Shown: in pieces, positions 9,568 to 23,005 of the stretch
Position numbering within the stretch: position 1 is the first letter of the stretch
Layout: the number at the start of each line of letters is the position of its first letter
From: Astragalus membranaceus
Taxonomy: Eukaryota; Streptophyta; Magnoliopsida; Fabales; Fabaceae
Assembly (NCBI GenBank): GCA_039519185.1
Contig: CM076851.1
Coordinates: forward strand, 48,900,751-48,964,750
Direction of reading: 5' to 3'
Length of the DNA: 64,000 bases
Position numbers and translations under genes: made by a program
The notes under the pieces: generated by a model
Databases searched by the model: none
Seen by the model: the letters and a program-made list of their open reading frames with translations, nothing else
What the model was told of the DNA's origin: nothing

Positions 9568-11925
9568 TGTAACACCCCGTTTCTACCCCTTTAATTTGTA
9601 CGTCATTATCAGAGTGCTTTCGTTTTCAAAAATAATAATAATATTAGTAGAAAAGAAATGTCACAACTTCATTGATGAAACTCATCGACTATGCCATAAA
9701 CATTCGTGTAGGAACACATTCGTCTCAAAAATCGAACTTCAAAATTAAATCTCATCACAGCGGAAATAATAGCTCACCAAAAAGAAAATCGCTCAAACAC
9801 GTCTCACACATCAATAAAATTATTAAAACAATTAATTAAACAGTCATCAACTTTAACCCCGCCCCCTAGGTGTTACAATATCAGAGAGCGACTCGAACAT
9901 CTCGACAGCTAAAAAGGAAGGCAGCATGTCCTTCAATCGGAGTCACCTGCAGCGTTGCCACAATAGAGCAACATTCCAAGCAGAAGGGGTGAGAACTTTC
10001 AACAAATTATAATTAAACATACAGCAGAGTAATATGAGCAAACCATCACACAACATCGTTACTAATATCAACCTCATCATCGTTACACACCACACCAAAC
10101 AAAATCACAGTTCACGTCACCCGTCATAAAAAAAAACATGAATGTGCATGAAGATGCAACCCACACCTGGGCATATGCATGATGGTACCATATTCGTCAT
10201 AATAAGCCACTATGGGCACACCGTCACTGTTTTCTCGTCATAAATAAGCCACTAAGGGCACACCGTCACTAAGAGGCCGAAGCCTATTCGTCATAAGATG
10301 CACATGCTATGAGACACTATGTACACATGTGCAATCACCAAAATTTTACTCACCCGGAGTACTCGTCATCACCACCATAAGACACTCATAGAGTGTATTC
10401 ATCATCATCATCATCATATTAATATCACCACTCTTCATAAACAATCACATTCAAACATAATGTAACAACATCTTTAAAATTAGGGAATAAACATTTCACT
10501 CTACATTTTAAAATTATGGGGTAAACATTTCTCTTTCATACTTAGGAAGCGCCACAATTAAGTTTGGGAATAAACAGTGGCATTTATGCGCAAAACAGTA
10601 GCAATCTTTCATCAAATCGGAACTGAAATAGTAGCCGTTATTTTCGCAAAGACAGCAGAATTTTTACATCAATTTAAAACTGAAAACAGTGGCCAATTAA
10701 TTCGCATCACAGCAGAATTTTTTTTCATCAAATTAAAACTGAAAACAGTGGCCAATTATTTGCATAACAGCAGAATTTTTAAGGCTGAAACAGCAGCAAG
10801 GACAGCGATTTTAATTTGCAACACAACAGTATTTTAATTGGTAAAAACAGCAACATTTTATTGCGAAAACAGCAAACTTAAAATACAGCAACAGCAATGT
10901 TTAAATGACAGCAAGAGCACAATTAAAATACAGCAACAGCAACAAAATAAATTCTGCAACAGCAATACATATTTAACAGCAACAGCACTAAAATTTCTGC
11001 AACAGCAATACATATACATTTTTAACAGCAACAGCACTAACAATTTCTGCAACAGCAATACATATACATATTTAACAGCAACAGCACTACCAATTTCTGC
11101 AACAGCAATACATATACATATTTAACAGCAACAGCACTAACAATTTCTGCAACAATTCATCTCCTCACACCATAATGCAAATTCGCATATCCACATAATA
11201 AATTCAATCTACCATTCCTCTTCCCTATAGTTTTCTAATTCAATCACTAACACAAAACTCACAAACCCTCTATATATTCAATTATATTAAATTGAAAACG
11301 CTCACCCTTACCTCTTAAACGTAAGCTCCAAGAAGACGATGGAAGTCACCAACGAATAACCACGGCAACACAACGAACGAAACCTTCTTTCTCCTTGTTT
11401 AACCTCGCGATTCCTCTCCCTCTTCTCTCCAAAAATACGAACAGCAAGGGTAAGGGATGAGGGATGGAGAATCGAAAACTAGAAAGAAAAGGAGAAGAAT
11501 GGAGAAGGAGGGCTAAATCGAATTACCTATGGAAGATTTGAGAGGAAACTCTTCTTTCTTTTTCTCCTTAGAATTGCGCACTCCCTCTTCTCTTTTCTCC
11601 AATCTCACGGCTCTCTCTCAATTTTCACTAAGCACCAAATGGCCAACCAAAACTCTAACCCTAACTCACTTAAGCGCTACTTCATGGATCATGGGCCTCC
11701 AACACAACTTAAGCCCTATTTAAATAGCAACACCACTCCCTAATCCAAATGCAACACCCTTAATATAACACCACCTCCTAATTAAATCTCTCATATTTAA
11801 TTATATCAATAAATAATTATTTCCAATATTAAAATAAACCCTTATAAATTAATAATTATCATTCTTACCACATAGGCCCTATTTGATTAATTATATAACT
11901 AACCACATATTTTTGGGGTGTTACA
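9568..11925 (-). mobile_element. 3' LTR of element B
   Basis: This starts TGTAACACCCCGTTTCTACC and ends TTGGGGTGTTACA in plus coordinates. It carries the CAG/CAACAG repeat array (10565-11150). A conserved splice donor context (AAGAGGTAAGGGTGAG on the minus strand) lies near 11303-11318. Short Q/N-rich open frames here are repeat readings. Confidence 0.93.
10565..11150. repeat. CAGCAA-rich tandem repeats in element B LTR
   Basis: AACAGCAACAGCACTA alternates with TTTCTGCAACAGCAATACAT in about 54-bp units at 10970-11150. It is preceded by looser GAAAACAGTGGCC units. The right LTR has the same array at 15500-16090. Confidence 0.85.
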
Positions 11926-12229
11926 ACTCTCCCCCACTTACAAGAATTTCGTCCTCGAAATTTTAACTACCTAAGCCAACACTCCTCCACTAACCAACTA
12001 ACGACCCTTTAGACAACCAGCGCTAACCACCCCGCTGACTATTATTTCTTTGATTACCGGCGATAAGTGATTGGGCGGCCGTCCCTCCTACTTGTTCAGC
12101 CAGGTAATTTCAAGTAATAATAATCAGGCTCACTCTCCAGTACTCCTAGCTTTAGGCAACTCTATAACACCACAAGCACCACTAAAACAATCGTATCAAT
12201 CAATATCAACAAAATAGCACCAACGTCAA

Positions 12230-12510
12230 ATTTGGGTCATTCAGCGATACCCTTAACATAACAATTTGCATAACAGCACAACAACATCCAATCTCAACAA
12301 CGGCCATAGGCCCACAATAGCAAATCAACAATAATAACAACAACAAAACCATGTGGGCCATCCAGCGGTACCCGGACAAAACAACAACACCACTTGGGCC
12401 ATTCGGCGATACCCAAGACAAAACAACAATGTGGGCCATTCGGCGATACCCACGACAAAACAACAATACAACTTGGGCCTTTCGGCGATACCCAAGACAA
12501 CAATAGCAAG
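12230..12510. repeat. TGGGCCATTCGGCGATACCCA tandem hairpin repeats (written in parts)
   Basis: About five units of GGGCCATTCGGCGATACCC, 36-60 bp apart, are linked by AAACAACAA-rich spacers. Flanks pair and covary: CTTGGG/CCCAAG in two units, GTGGG/CCCAC in another. Two left-hand units (12234, 12356) are more diverged. Confidence 0.7.
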
Positions 12511-14490
12511 ACATCAGCATACAACCAGGCAACAACCACAACCTCGACAATCACGATAACAATTAGCAGCATCAGGACTAACAACTTAGTCACAACGGTG
12601 GGCGCTAAGGCGCCGCAAGCAACCCAACAAAACAGGCATGGCGCGCCCGAGGGCAAGCGCCTTCGACAACGGCAACAATTGGCACGTATTATACGATCAC
12701 ATAACATATTTCCACAAACGTCAACCAAGGGTCAACGGACAACATATCAAAACAACAAGGTACACAGAGCAGCAATTATTTTTCAGAAAGCAGCAACAGT
12801 AACTCTCAGAAAAACAGCAACAGTAGTTTCCTGAAAACGGCAACGATTATTTCTCTTAAAACACCAACAAATTTTTCAAAAACAGCGACAATATCTTCCA
12901 GAAAACAGCAATATTAGTTTTTAGAAAAACATCAACATAGTCTTCAGAAAACGGCAATAATAGTTTTTCGAAAAACAACAACAACAATAACATCAACGAC
13001 ATCACGAGGAAGTTTACTAAATGCGTAAATATAGCAGCAACAAGGCATACGGCACGGAAACAATGGCATAATGTCACATGGCAACAACAACAATAGTTTT
13101 TTTTTTTTTTTTTTTGGAAGTAACAACAATAATTTTCACAAAAACAGTAACAATAGTTTTCAGAAAAACTGCAACAGTAATTTTCAATAACACAACATTT
13201 ACATATAACATAAAAGCATATCACAAGGTGTTCAAGATCAAAGGATTAAGGAGTATGGCACTAAGAAAATCTTATGACTAAGAATCAGTGAACACCCAAT
13301 GCACAAAATTCAAACAGCACAACAGTCGCACATTCGACATATCACTAAAGACGGTACTCCTTTTACCTCAAAAATAATTGTAAGCGGAAGTGCGAAAATG
13401 TAATATTTGAAATTACAGTCCAGATTCAGATGTCACAAAAGTCAGAACACTTAGTTTTTCAAATTAGTTTAGAAAATTCGAAAAGAACCTCGAAAACATT
13501 TTTCCCCGGGATCCAAAAGAAGTAACTACGGCGTCTTTTCGAAAACCAAGCATTTTCCAAACCAGCAGAAAATCGAAAACCAAGTCCAGTCATATTAGTC
13601 ATCAACTACAGAATAGCCTTTTAGAGAAGTGACACACACGCACGAAACATTTTATTTGAAGTTTTCAACACAAGAAATAAAACACGTCACAGAAATTGAT
13701 TCTCTCTCTACAAGACTAAACGACAGCTCAAATGGTTTGAGTAAAATATCCTTAAGAACATATGGCAATAAAAGCTGACTCAAAGAAGTCCGCAACAGGG
13801 TCCAAAAAAAAAAAAAAATTTTCAATGCTAATATCGGTATCCAGCCGTAAAAGTGTTTAATGGATGTTCAAAAACAATTTCGGAACTCCCATTATTTTTC
13901 GGATTATAAAACTCTATAGCGCAATTCAAGAAGTAACGACCAAAAAGATTTTGTCGTAAAACTCAAGCATACAAGACCCCACCTTGAGGAAAATTAGACA
14001 AGTCAAAATAGCAATCACATGAGACGGTAGTCCTCAGCTAAAATTGTTACATCAAACTGCGGTCTTTTCCAAAAAGAGTTGAGGTCAAAATTATAGCACT
14101 CAATGAAGATATTTTTTTCGTTTGTAGTGATCAAAACGCTACGACAGTTATTAGTGCAGCAATAACTTGAAATAGTCCACAAAATAATTTTACAACGCAT
14201 TCAGTTTTCAAACATCAAAACACATTGCAGAGTAACAGGCAACAGGGTAAATCATTTTAGAAACACGCAGCATGGAAAGTCAACAACAAGGACCACAACA
14301 AACAGACACAATTCACACACCGAAAACACAATAAGGCACACAGCGCTAGTAGGGACATCTCCCCCACTAGTTCACTTACCAATGGAAACTTTTGGCGTAC
14401 CTGCAACATAAACAATGGTCAGCACTGAAAGACAACAGTTGGTCACTATCTGACACAACGACTCGACGACATGGCCGGACGGACCAAACT

Positions 14491-14502
14491 GCTCTGATAC
14501 CA
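14491..14502 (-). other. Primer binding site of element B (tRNA-iMet type)
   Basis: The complement reads TGGTATCAGAGC. It is separated from the LTR edge (14507) by 4 bp. Confidence 0.9.
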
Positions 14503-14506
14503 CTAA

Positions 14507-16863
14507 TGTAACACCCCGTTTCTACCCCTTTAATTTGTACGTCATTATCAGAGTGCTTTCGTTTTCAAAAATAATAATAATATTAGTAGAAAAGAAATGT
14601 CACAACTTCATTGATGAAACTCATCGACTACGCCATAAACATTCGTGTAGGAACACATTCGTCTCAAAAATCGAACTTCAAAATTAAATCTCATCACAGC
14701 GGAAATAATAGCTCACCAAAAAGAAAATCGCTCAAACACGTCTCACACATCAATAAAATTATTAAAACAATTAATTAAACAAGTCATCAACTTTAACCCC
14801 GCCCCCTAGGTGTTACAATATCAGAGAGCGACTCGAACATCTCGACAGCTAAAAAGGAAGGCAGCATGTCCTTCAATCGGAGTCACCTGCAGCGTTGCCA
14901 CAATAGAGCAACATTCCAAGCAGAAGGGGTGAGAACTTTCAACAAATTATAATTAAACATACAGCAGAGTAATATGAGCAAACCATCACACAACATCGTT
15001 ACTAATATCAACCTCATCATCGTTACACACCACACCAAACAAAATCACAGTTCACGTCACCCGTCATAAAAAAAAAACATGAATGTGCATGAAGATGCAA
15101 CCCACACCTGGGCATATGCATGATGGTACCATATTCGTCATAATAAGCCACTATGGGCACACCGTCACTGTTTTCTCGTCATAAATAAGCCACTAAGGGC
15201 ACACCGTCACTAAGAGGCCGAAGCCTATTCGTCATAAGATGCACATGCTATGAGACACTATGTACACATGTGCAATCACCAAAATTTTACTCACCCGGAG
15301 TACTCGTCATCACCACCATAAGACACTCATAGAGTGTATTCATCATCATCATCATATTAATATCACCACTCTTCATAAACAATCACATTCAAACATAATG
15401 TAACAACATCTTTAAAATTAGGGAATAAACATTTCACTCTACATTTTAAAATTATGGGGTAAACATTTCTCTTTCATACTTAGGAAGCGCCACAATTAAG
15501 TTTGGGAATAAACAGTGGCATTTATGCGCAAAACAGTAGCAATCTTTCATCAAATCGGAACTGAAATAGTAGCCGTTATTTTCGCAAAGACAGCAGAATT
15601 TTTACATCAATTTAAAACTGAAAACAGTGGCCAATTAATTCGCATCACAGCAGAATTTTTTTTCATCAAATTAAAACTGAAAACAGTGGCCAATTATTTG
15701 CATAACAGCAGAATTTTTAAGGCTGAAACAGCAGCAAGGACAGCGATTTTAATTTGCAACACAGCAGTATTTTAATTGGTAAAAACAGCAACATTTTATT
15801 GCGAAAACAGCAAACTTAAAATACAGCAACAGCAATGTTTAAATGACAGCAACAGCACAATTAAAATACAGCAACAGCAACAAAATAAATTCTGCAACAG
15901 CAATACATATTTAACAGCAACAGCACTAAAATTTCTGCAACAGCAATACATATACATTTTTAACAGCAACAGCACTAACAATTTCTGCAACAGCAATACA
16001 TATACATATTTAACAGCAACAGCACTACCAATTTCTGCAACAGCAATACATATACATATTTAACAGCAACAGCACTAACAATTTCTGCAACAATTCATCT
16101 CCTCACACCATAATGCAAATTCGCATATCCACATAATAAATTCAATCTACCATTCCTCTTCCCTATAGTTTTCTAATTCAATCACTAACACAAAACTCAC
16201 AAACCCTCTATATATTCAATTATATTAAATTGAAAACGCTCACCCTTACCTCTTAAACGTAAGCTCCAAGAAGACGATGGAAGTCACCAACGAATAACCA
16301 CGGCAACACAACGAACGAAACCTTCTTTCTCCTTGTTTAACCTCGCGATTCCTCTCCCTCTTCTCTCCAAAAATACGAACAGCAAGGGTAAGGGATGAGG
16401 GATGGAGAATCGAAAACTAGAAAGAAAAGGAGAAGAATGGAGAAGGAGGGCTAAATCGAATTACCTATGGAAGATTTGAGAGGAAACTCTTCTTTCTTTT
16501 TCTCCTTAGAATTGCGCACTCCCTCTTCTCTTTTCTCCAATCTCACGGCTCTCTCTCAATTTTCACTAAGCACCAAATGGCCAACCAAAACTCTAACCCT
16601 AACTCACTTAAGCGCTACTTCATGGATCATGGGCCTCCAACACAACTTAAGCCCTATTTAAATAGCAACACCACTCCCTAATCCAAATGCAACACCCTTA
16701 ATATAACACCACCTCCTAATTAAATCTCTCATATTTAATTATATCAATAAATAATTATTTCCAATATTAAAATAAACCCTTATAAATTAATAATTATCAT
16801 TCTTACCACATAGGCCCTATTTGATTAATTATATAACTAACCACATATTTTTGGGGTGTTACA
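14507..16863 (-). mobile_element. 5' LTR of element B
   Basis: A near-exact copy of 9568-11925, including the CAG-rich array. On the minus strand this is the promoter-bearing LTR. No TATA box was identified with confidence. Confidence 0.93.
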
Positions 16864-16868
16864 TCCCC

Positions 16869-17800
16869 TTCTTCTTTGCTCGCTTTCTTGAGGTAAGTAG
16901 TGTATTGTTGTCGGCACCCTAGATTAGTTGTATTTGATTGGTATTGAACCCTAGGGTAGACGACATGTTATTGCTTTCTATTGTCTGGACTGTTCTGGAT
17001 TTTCATTTGCAGGTGGGGTAGTTTTTTAAGGAAATGCCCTTCGCACACACACACTTGTACCTTGAGGCTATATGATTAGAGAAAGAGACCATAACCCAAG
17101 TCTGTTAGGATGCCTTAGGATGAGTGGATTCGAGTAGTGGGAGCCCATCAGGACCTTTGTCCGTTTGGCTACTCGCGAAAGTTTCAATCAGAGTTGTGCT
17201 CTTTTATGATGCTTCGTATCTAGCAGTTTGCTGCATTTACGGGGATTTTCATGAGAGGGACTGTGACTCTGATGGCCTTTGTGAGGGTGTGAATAGAGCT
17301 ACATGAGAAGATTATCCCTAAAGTGCCTTAGATTGTAGGTTCTACCCCCTTTTAGGTCACAAAGGCTTCCCAAATTGTGTGCTGCATTGTTGCATTTAGT
17401 CCAGTTAATTTTTCCCTCAAAGATTTTCAAAAATAAAAAAAAGGGATATGCTTTTCCCTTTTCAATAAACACCTATATGAGGTAGCATATGGTGTGAAAG
17501 TTTTCTAAATTCCGCCTGTGAATACCCTCCTTATGCAGAAACCAAAAAAAAGTCGTTGCATCATTGCATCATTACATCATTGCGTCATTTGCATTAAATA
17601 AAGTTCCAATTTTGAAAAAATTATTCATCTTGCATTTCATTGCAAAAGAGGAAAAAGCTCCTCGCCAAGTTCATCTAAAACATGGCATTCATGCATAAGC
17701 ATTATTTCAAAAAAAGACCCAGTAGAACTACGTAAGCTTTGATTCCTCATTATAATGGGGATACGTAGGAGCGGGTCATACCCCGTCAAGCACATTTTTC
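16869..17800 (+). other. Ogre-like leader: predicted intron, CTTT hairpin and GAACTACG module
   Basis: This contains a predicted 120-nt intron (donor GGTAAGTAG at 16893, acceptor TTTGCAG ending 17012). A CTTT hairpin follows at 17151-17162 (GGAC/GTCC inside CGAGTAG/CTACTCG, 17131-17175), then CCCCTTTTAGGTCACAAAGG near 17346 and a GAACTACG module at 17724-17791. The same order occurs inside the Tat solo LTR at 39170-40360. The short open frame at 17124-17306 overlaps the hairpin and is not taken as a gene. Confidence 0.65.
17724..17791 (+). promoter_or_regulatory. GAACTACG paired-hairpin module (leader copy)
   Basis: CTACGTA pairs with TACGTAG around CCTCATT/AATGGGG (one G-U pair). The second hairpin is CGGG/CCCG around a short loop. 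Confidence 0.75.
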
Positions 17801-19724
17801 TAAAACCTTTTTCCCAATAAATCATTTGCATCTCCAAATAATTTTCAAAATCATGTTCCAAAACTAAAAATCAAAAAAATGAAAAGTTTCCAATGCATGC
17901 ATCTTCTCTAAACAAAGAAAAAATAGAAAAGCTCTTCATGTAAAAGCTCAATGAGTAAAAGTGCACCTTCGAATGACGAAGGGTAATATCTCAAATTGGT
18001 TTGTGCACTACAAATTTGAGATGTTACTCTACGGTATCGGGGCACTTTGACCCTATCAAGTGGGGTTTGTTTTCAAATAAGAGAATAAGTTTGGTTAACC
18101 AAATGTCGAAGCATTTCAGTATATTGCGTGAAGTATTGAGTCAGGATCCACTCAATGTTTCATGCAAGTTACTCAAAGTAACGACAATTGGTTGCCTCAC
18201 ATCATCATTTGCATACATCCTTGCATTACATAAAACAAAATTTTCAAAAAAGGCAAAAAGCAAAACTTTCAAAAAAATCATCATAGTCTTTTCTTTTACC
18301 GGGCTACATGAGGTGATGTTCCCAAAATTTCAATCACTAAACTCGAAAAAATGTTTTCATCATATTTTTCATATGCATGTCAAGTCGCATTATCGCCGTC
18401 ATTTTCATATAAAGACATCATTTGCATGGCATAAAACAAAAACTTGATAAAATTCATACATGCATTTTTCTCAATCTCATTTAGGTTTGTCAGGAGTGCA
18501 TTCTCCGCACGTGTGCGTGTCCATTCACTAAGGCTTTTTCCCCTAATTTTCTCGAAAGATCCAAAAATCGTGCTTATTAGGAGCGCGTCTCATGCATTAT
18601 TGTTGTCCTTTTTCACACATCATGAAAAATAATACATTAACCTCTCATTTTGCATGCATTTCCATTCAATAAAAACCATGTCTTCCCACACGTTTTTTTT
18701 GTGAGTATCATGCATTTCATTGCACAAAAAATGAAAACAAGAAAGCATCTCATTCATAATCATGAATAAAAATCATCATCAAATTTATTCAAAATGTAGC
18801 ATTCATGCACCATTTCATTAACCTCATTACTTTGGTTCAAATACATCATTCCTCCATACATGCATTTCATACTTTGCCTTGCCTCTAAAAAAAATCATCA
18901 TTTAGAAAAAAGCATCATTTCTGCATCTTTCGTCATTCAAAAGAAAAAGGGGGCATCGGCATTTCATGTCTTGTCTTGCCTCTATAAAAATCATTTTGAG
19001 AAGAAGCATCATTCTTGCATCATTCATCAACCAAAGATGCACTGGCATTTCATGTTTCGTCTTGCATAAAAAGAAAGCATCAAAAAGGAAAAACTTTTAG
19101 AATAATCACACTTTTCAAGTGAATATGCTTTCATACATTTCATTTTCATCATGTATACATCATAATGTTTTCATCCATGCATTGCATACAACAAAAATGT
19201 TGTGATGAGAGACGAGATGTTCTTGCAAAGTAATCTTTCCTTCTTGGAAAAGTTTACCCTCACTCATTTGCAAACTCAAGGTGTTCCAAGGCACTCAGTT
19301 TTTCACATCAATAGCTCATTTGTATTTCCTTCAAAAAAAAAGCATTACATCTCATCCATTCCATGATAAAAGACCGAAACAGTTCATCAAAAAAGTTTTT
19401 ATATCATGTTTTAACCAATGTTAACTCTCTGTGAAGCGTTCTTCTAGTAAGCATGCATGCCAGGTGCAGTTTCTCTTGTTTGAGTCAGTCAATTTCCTTC
19501 ATCATTCCCCATCCAAGTCTAACCCCACCCCGTCCACCCATAAAGCGCATATTCTCTCCTATCAGTGCATACTTGACTTTTTGGTTCATTCTCACTAACA
19601 CTTTAAGTCCTCCATGCTGGGGCAATTCTGTGATCACTAATTTTCCTTGTCGGTATCATATTCCTATAGTGCAAGTCTTTCTAAAAAATATATAATAAAT
19701 AAAAAAAGATAAAATAAGCTCGCT

Positions 19725-19860
19725 AGGTTGAAAACCTGCAAAGGGCGGCCTAGGCAAAAAAGAGCGCCCGGTGGATTGAAAACCTGCAAAGGGCGGCCTA
19801 GGCAAAAAAGAGCGCCCGGTGGATTGAAAACTCGCAAAGAGCGGTCCAGGCAAAAATTAG
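19725..19860. repeat. 48-bp tandem repeat x ~3 (GAAAACCTGCAAAGGGCGGCC units)
   Basis: Units begin near 19725, 19773 and 19821. Each has TTGAAAACCTGCAAAGGGCG, CCTAGGCAAAAA and GAGCGCCCGG. GGGCG can pair with CGCCC within a unit. The third unit is diverged. Confidence 0.8.
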
Positions 19861-22800
19861 GGCACAAAAAGGGGGAAAATAAAAAAGCAAACACATGAAG
19901 ATAGATAAATTATTGTCCTAAAGTTAAGTCTTACAGAAATAAGCAATCAGGATTTGAAATGAAATTTGGCCATCTCTCCATACCCTCAAGAACCTAAAAT
20001 CCCAGAAGGTCCATTCCCTACCCCTCTTAAGCCAAAGATTCAAAATCACAAAAACACCCTTTGTTACCCATCTTAAGCCAAGAAAAGCCCAAGATATCCC
20101 CATCACTTTGGGCGAGGGTTAATTCCACATCAAAAATGGTATATCATTTCCAAGTCAAAAGGAAAGGAAATTCACAAAAGGAGGGGAATAACAAAGTTTA
20201 AGGAGGAGAATCCCAAAACAAAGAAAGGAAGACAAAAGGAGTATAAATTAAGAGTCAATACATTTTGTCATGAAGCATAAGAGCTCCCCTCCAAAAAAGG
20301 GGCCCCCAAATTCAATGGGTTCAATCCTTTCCCCTTCTAAAAAAGCCCTCAATTCAAAGGGTTCAATCATTTCTCCTTTCAAAGAAGCCCTCAATTCATT
20401 GGGTTTAACCATCTTTTCTTTCATAAAACCTTCAAACACCTCATTGGGTACAACCATCCCCAAACGCCTCATCAAACCTAATAACCATTTCCTTCATAAA
20501 CCATTGACCATCGGCCAACACCGAATAAGACCCATCCTCCCCATCAACCCCAAACACTTCATTAAGCTCAATCATCCCCTTCTCCACATCACAACCCTAA
20601 AAAGTCCATTCCGATCAATGACTAATTGCTTTCGTTCTCTCAAGTTTTAATCTTAGGACAAATAAGTTTATCTATTTACGACGTGTTTGCTCAAAAAGAA
20701 AAAAACAAACATGCAGAAAAAAGAAAGTTGCTCAAAAAAAAAACAAACAAGCAAAAAAAAAAGAAAGCTGCTCAAAAAGAAAAAACAAACAATCAAAAAA
20801 AGAAAGTTGGTAAAAAAGGAGAAGGACTTGCACTCCAAGATGCATTCGTGTTGCATTAAAACAAGGTCTAGTGGTCACCAAGTGGAGCCTCTCCTCATAA
20901 AAAAAAAGTCAAAACTTTCATTGCATTTGAGTTGTTCTTAAAGAGAACCAAAAGTGTGTACTAGGGGGCATTCCCTTCACCCCTCACTCCACTCAACTTT
21001 GGGGAGGTTTGTTCATTGCCCACCCCATTCATATATTACCCTCAGTTCATAACCATCACCATAACTCTGTCGCCTTTCACAACCTCACTCAAAGAAACCA
21101 TTTGAAATGTCATTCGAAAGTGGGGCAAGTGCGTTCCCATTCCTTCACCTCATTCATTCCTAAAAAACCTCACCGGGGCAATCTCTCAACTCACTATCCT
21201 AAACAAGGCCTTGTCATTCTAATTGGGGCAGTTTCGTCCTTATTATGACTAGGGCAACATCAAACTTTATGGGTTGAGACAAAATCTCTTTTGCTCCACC
21301 TTTCATCTCAAAAGCCGAAGCATTCCCAATTCATCATCTTCTACACCCCTAGTTGTTGTCACCACTAGACAGGGGAAAACTATTCACTCATCAAAGACCT
21401 GAATTGGGGCAATCTTGTATCTCTTGATCCCTTACAAGCTTCGGCAATAGCCATGTCGGTCATTCCTTCACTTGCCATAATGTCCATGTCCTAAACCAAT
21501 TCCAAGTTAACTGACTCATTCATTCACATTTGCACTCCTATGCATGCTTACTAGACAATGCTTCAAAAGAGAGAACACAAGTTGTTTACGTGATATCTAA
21601 AATTCAGTCATCATGGAAAAAAAGAGAAAACAAGCGAGGTTGTTTGTAAATAAAAACCTTGAGAACACCGGAGTTTGAATCAAATTCAATTTTTCAACAG
21701 AATGGTCGATAATCATCTCAATTCCTTGCATCCAAAGTCTCGCATCTCATCATCACAAAAATGTTTACCTCATGCATCTAGGCATTCCAATCTATTCATT
21801 ATAGCATATGCATCAAAGCATTACATTTGCATCTTCACATTTTGCGCATTCATCACATATCAAAAAAAAAAACATTCCACGTCAGTTGCACCATATTAAT
21901 ACTTGCATTTCATAGATGAAAATAGTAAAGAAGAAAAAGCAGAAATCTTTTCATTGCATTGGCATCATATTAATGTTCGCACTTCATAAAAAGGAAAAGA
22001 ACAAAATCATTGCATGTCATTCATCACTAGATCATTACATTTTGCATCAGATATTTCATAGAAAAAGCAAATAAAGCAAAAAGAAAACAAAGAAAAGAAA
22101 CCACAAAAGCAACACAAAAGCATTCCATGTCATTCACCATTCCACAAGATACTAATCATTGCATGCGCCATTGCATCATCAAAATTCTTCAGACCATTAG
22201 ATCAATACAGACATATGTTGACCCATAAACCAGACCTTTGCGTCCATAATTCAAAGCTACTCCCTTGATCCCAAGCGATCCTCATTTCATGTTTTCTCAT
22301 TCATTGCTTTTTCATTAACACATCCAGTGTTGACTCTCACTTGCAAACTCCAAACAAACAACAAAAAGAACAGAAACATTCCTTGTCATCCAGAATTCCA
22401 TATCATTCATCATTTCACAAGCATTCCTTTGTCATTCAATCATCAAACATTAAAGCGGTGCATTTGCATCATATTAACGTTAGCATTTCCATAAAAGAAA
22501 AAGAACAAAAATCATTGCATCAAACATCAGAGCATTGCATCATATTAATGTTTGCAGTTCATAGAAGAAGCAAAAAGAAACAAACAGAAGTTAGAACAGG
22601 AGCATTCCATTCATCAAAGCATCAATCACCGCATACACTTGCATTCAAACATCAAAGCATTATGTTGATATTTGCATTTCATAAACTACAAAGAAGAAGC
22701 AGATACAAAAGAACAAAAGCATTCCATAATATTCAAGACATCAATCATGGCATACGTCTGCATTACATGTGTCATTCATTGCATTGCTAAGCAAAATGCG

Positions 22801-22923
22801 AATGAACACAAGATGTTAATCCTCATGCCTACTTCCAAGAGTCAGCACTTCAAGTGTCAGTCTTCAATCTAATTCTCAAGTCAGTCATCTCGGACTTGTA
22901 AGTCTCAAGATCTCATTCCCAGT

Positions 22924-23005
22924 CGCTCCTTCAGTTCGGAGTTCAAATGCTCTTTCAGTTTAGAGTTCATTTGCTCCTTCAGTTCGGAGTTCAAATGTCC
23001 TCGGG
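22924..23005. repeat. 33-bp tandem repeat x3 with covarying stem
   Basis: Units read CTCC-TTCAGTTC-GGAG, CTCT-TTCAGTTT-AGAG and CTCC-TTCAGTTC-GGAG, each followed by TTCAAAT or similar. The C-G to T-A change in the stem is compensated. Confidence 0.7.

Larger units (their letters stand above)
11926..14506 (-). other. Internal region of element B, non-coding
   Basis: On the minus strand this runs from the primer site (14502) to the polypurine tract (11945). It holds no gag, protease, RT or integrase motif. Features are a hairpin-forming tandem repeat (12230-12510), a CAACAA-rich stretch to about 13200 and ordinary AT-rich DNA to 14480. Open frames of up to 146 codons at 12294-12834 read through the repeat and look spurious. 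Confidence 0.8.
9568..16863 (-). mobile_element. Element B: complete, recently inserted non-autonomous LTR retrotransposon
   Basis: The LTRs at 9568-11925 and 14507-16863 are near-identical by eye, differing by a few substitutions and single-unit indels. The target duplication TCCCC is exact (9563-9567, 16864-16868). A tRNA-iMet primer site complement lies at 14491-14502 and a polypurine tract at 11926-11945, so it reads minus. The internal region is only 2.58 kb and encodes no recognisable gag or pol. It is thus a LARD/TRIM-like parasite of an autonomous partner, presumably of the TGTAACACCCCGTTTCTACCC family. Confidence 0.93.

Noticed and set aside
10577..11125. Q/N-rich open frames in element B LTRs
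   Set aside because: Translation of CAG/CAACAG repeats; both LTRs have them and there is no start or splice support.
12294..12834. Open frames of 144-146 codons in element B on both strands
   Set aside because: Overlapping opposite frames over the hairpin repeat; no gag or pol motif.
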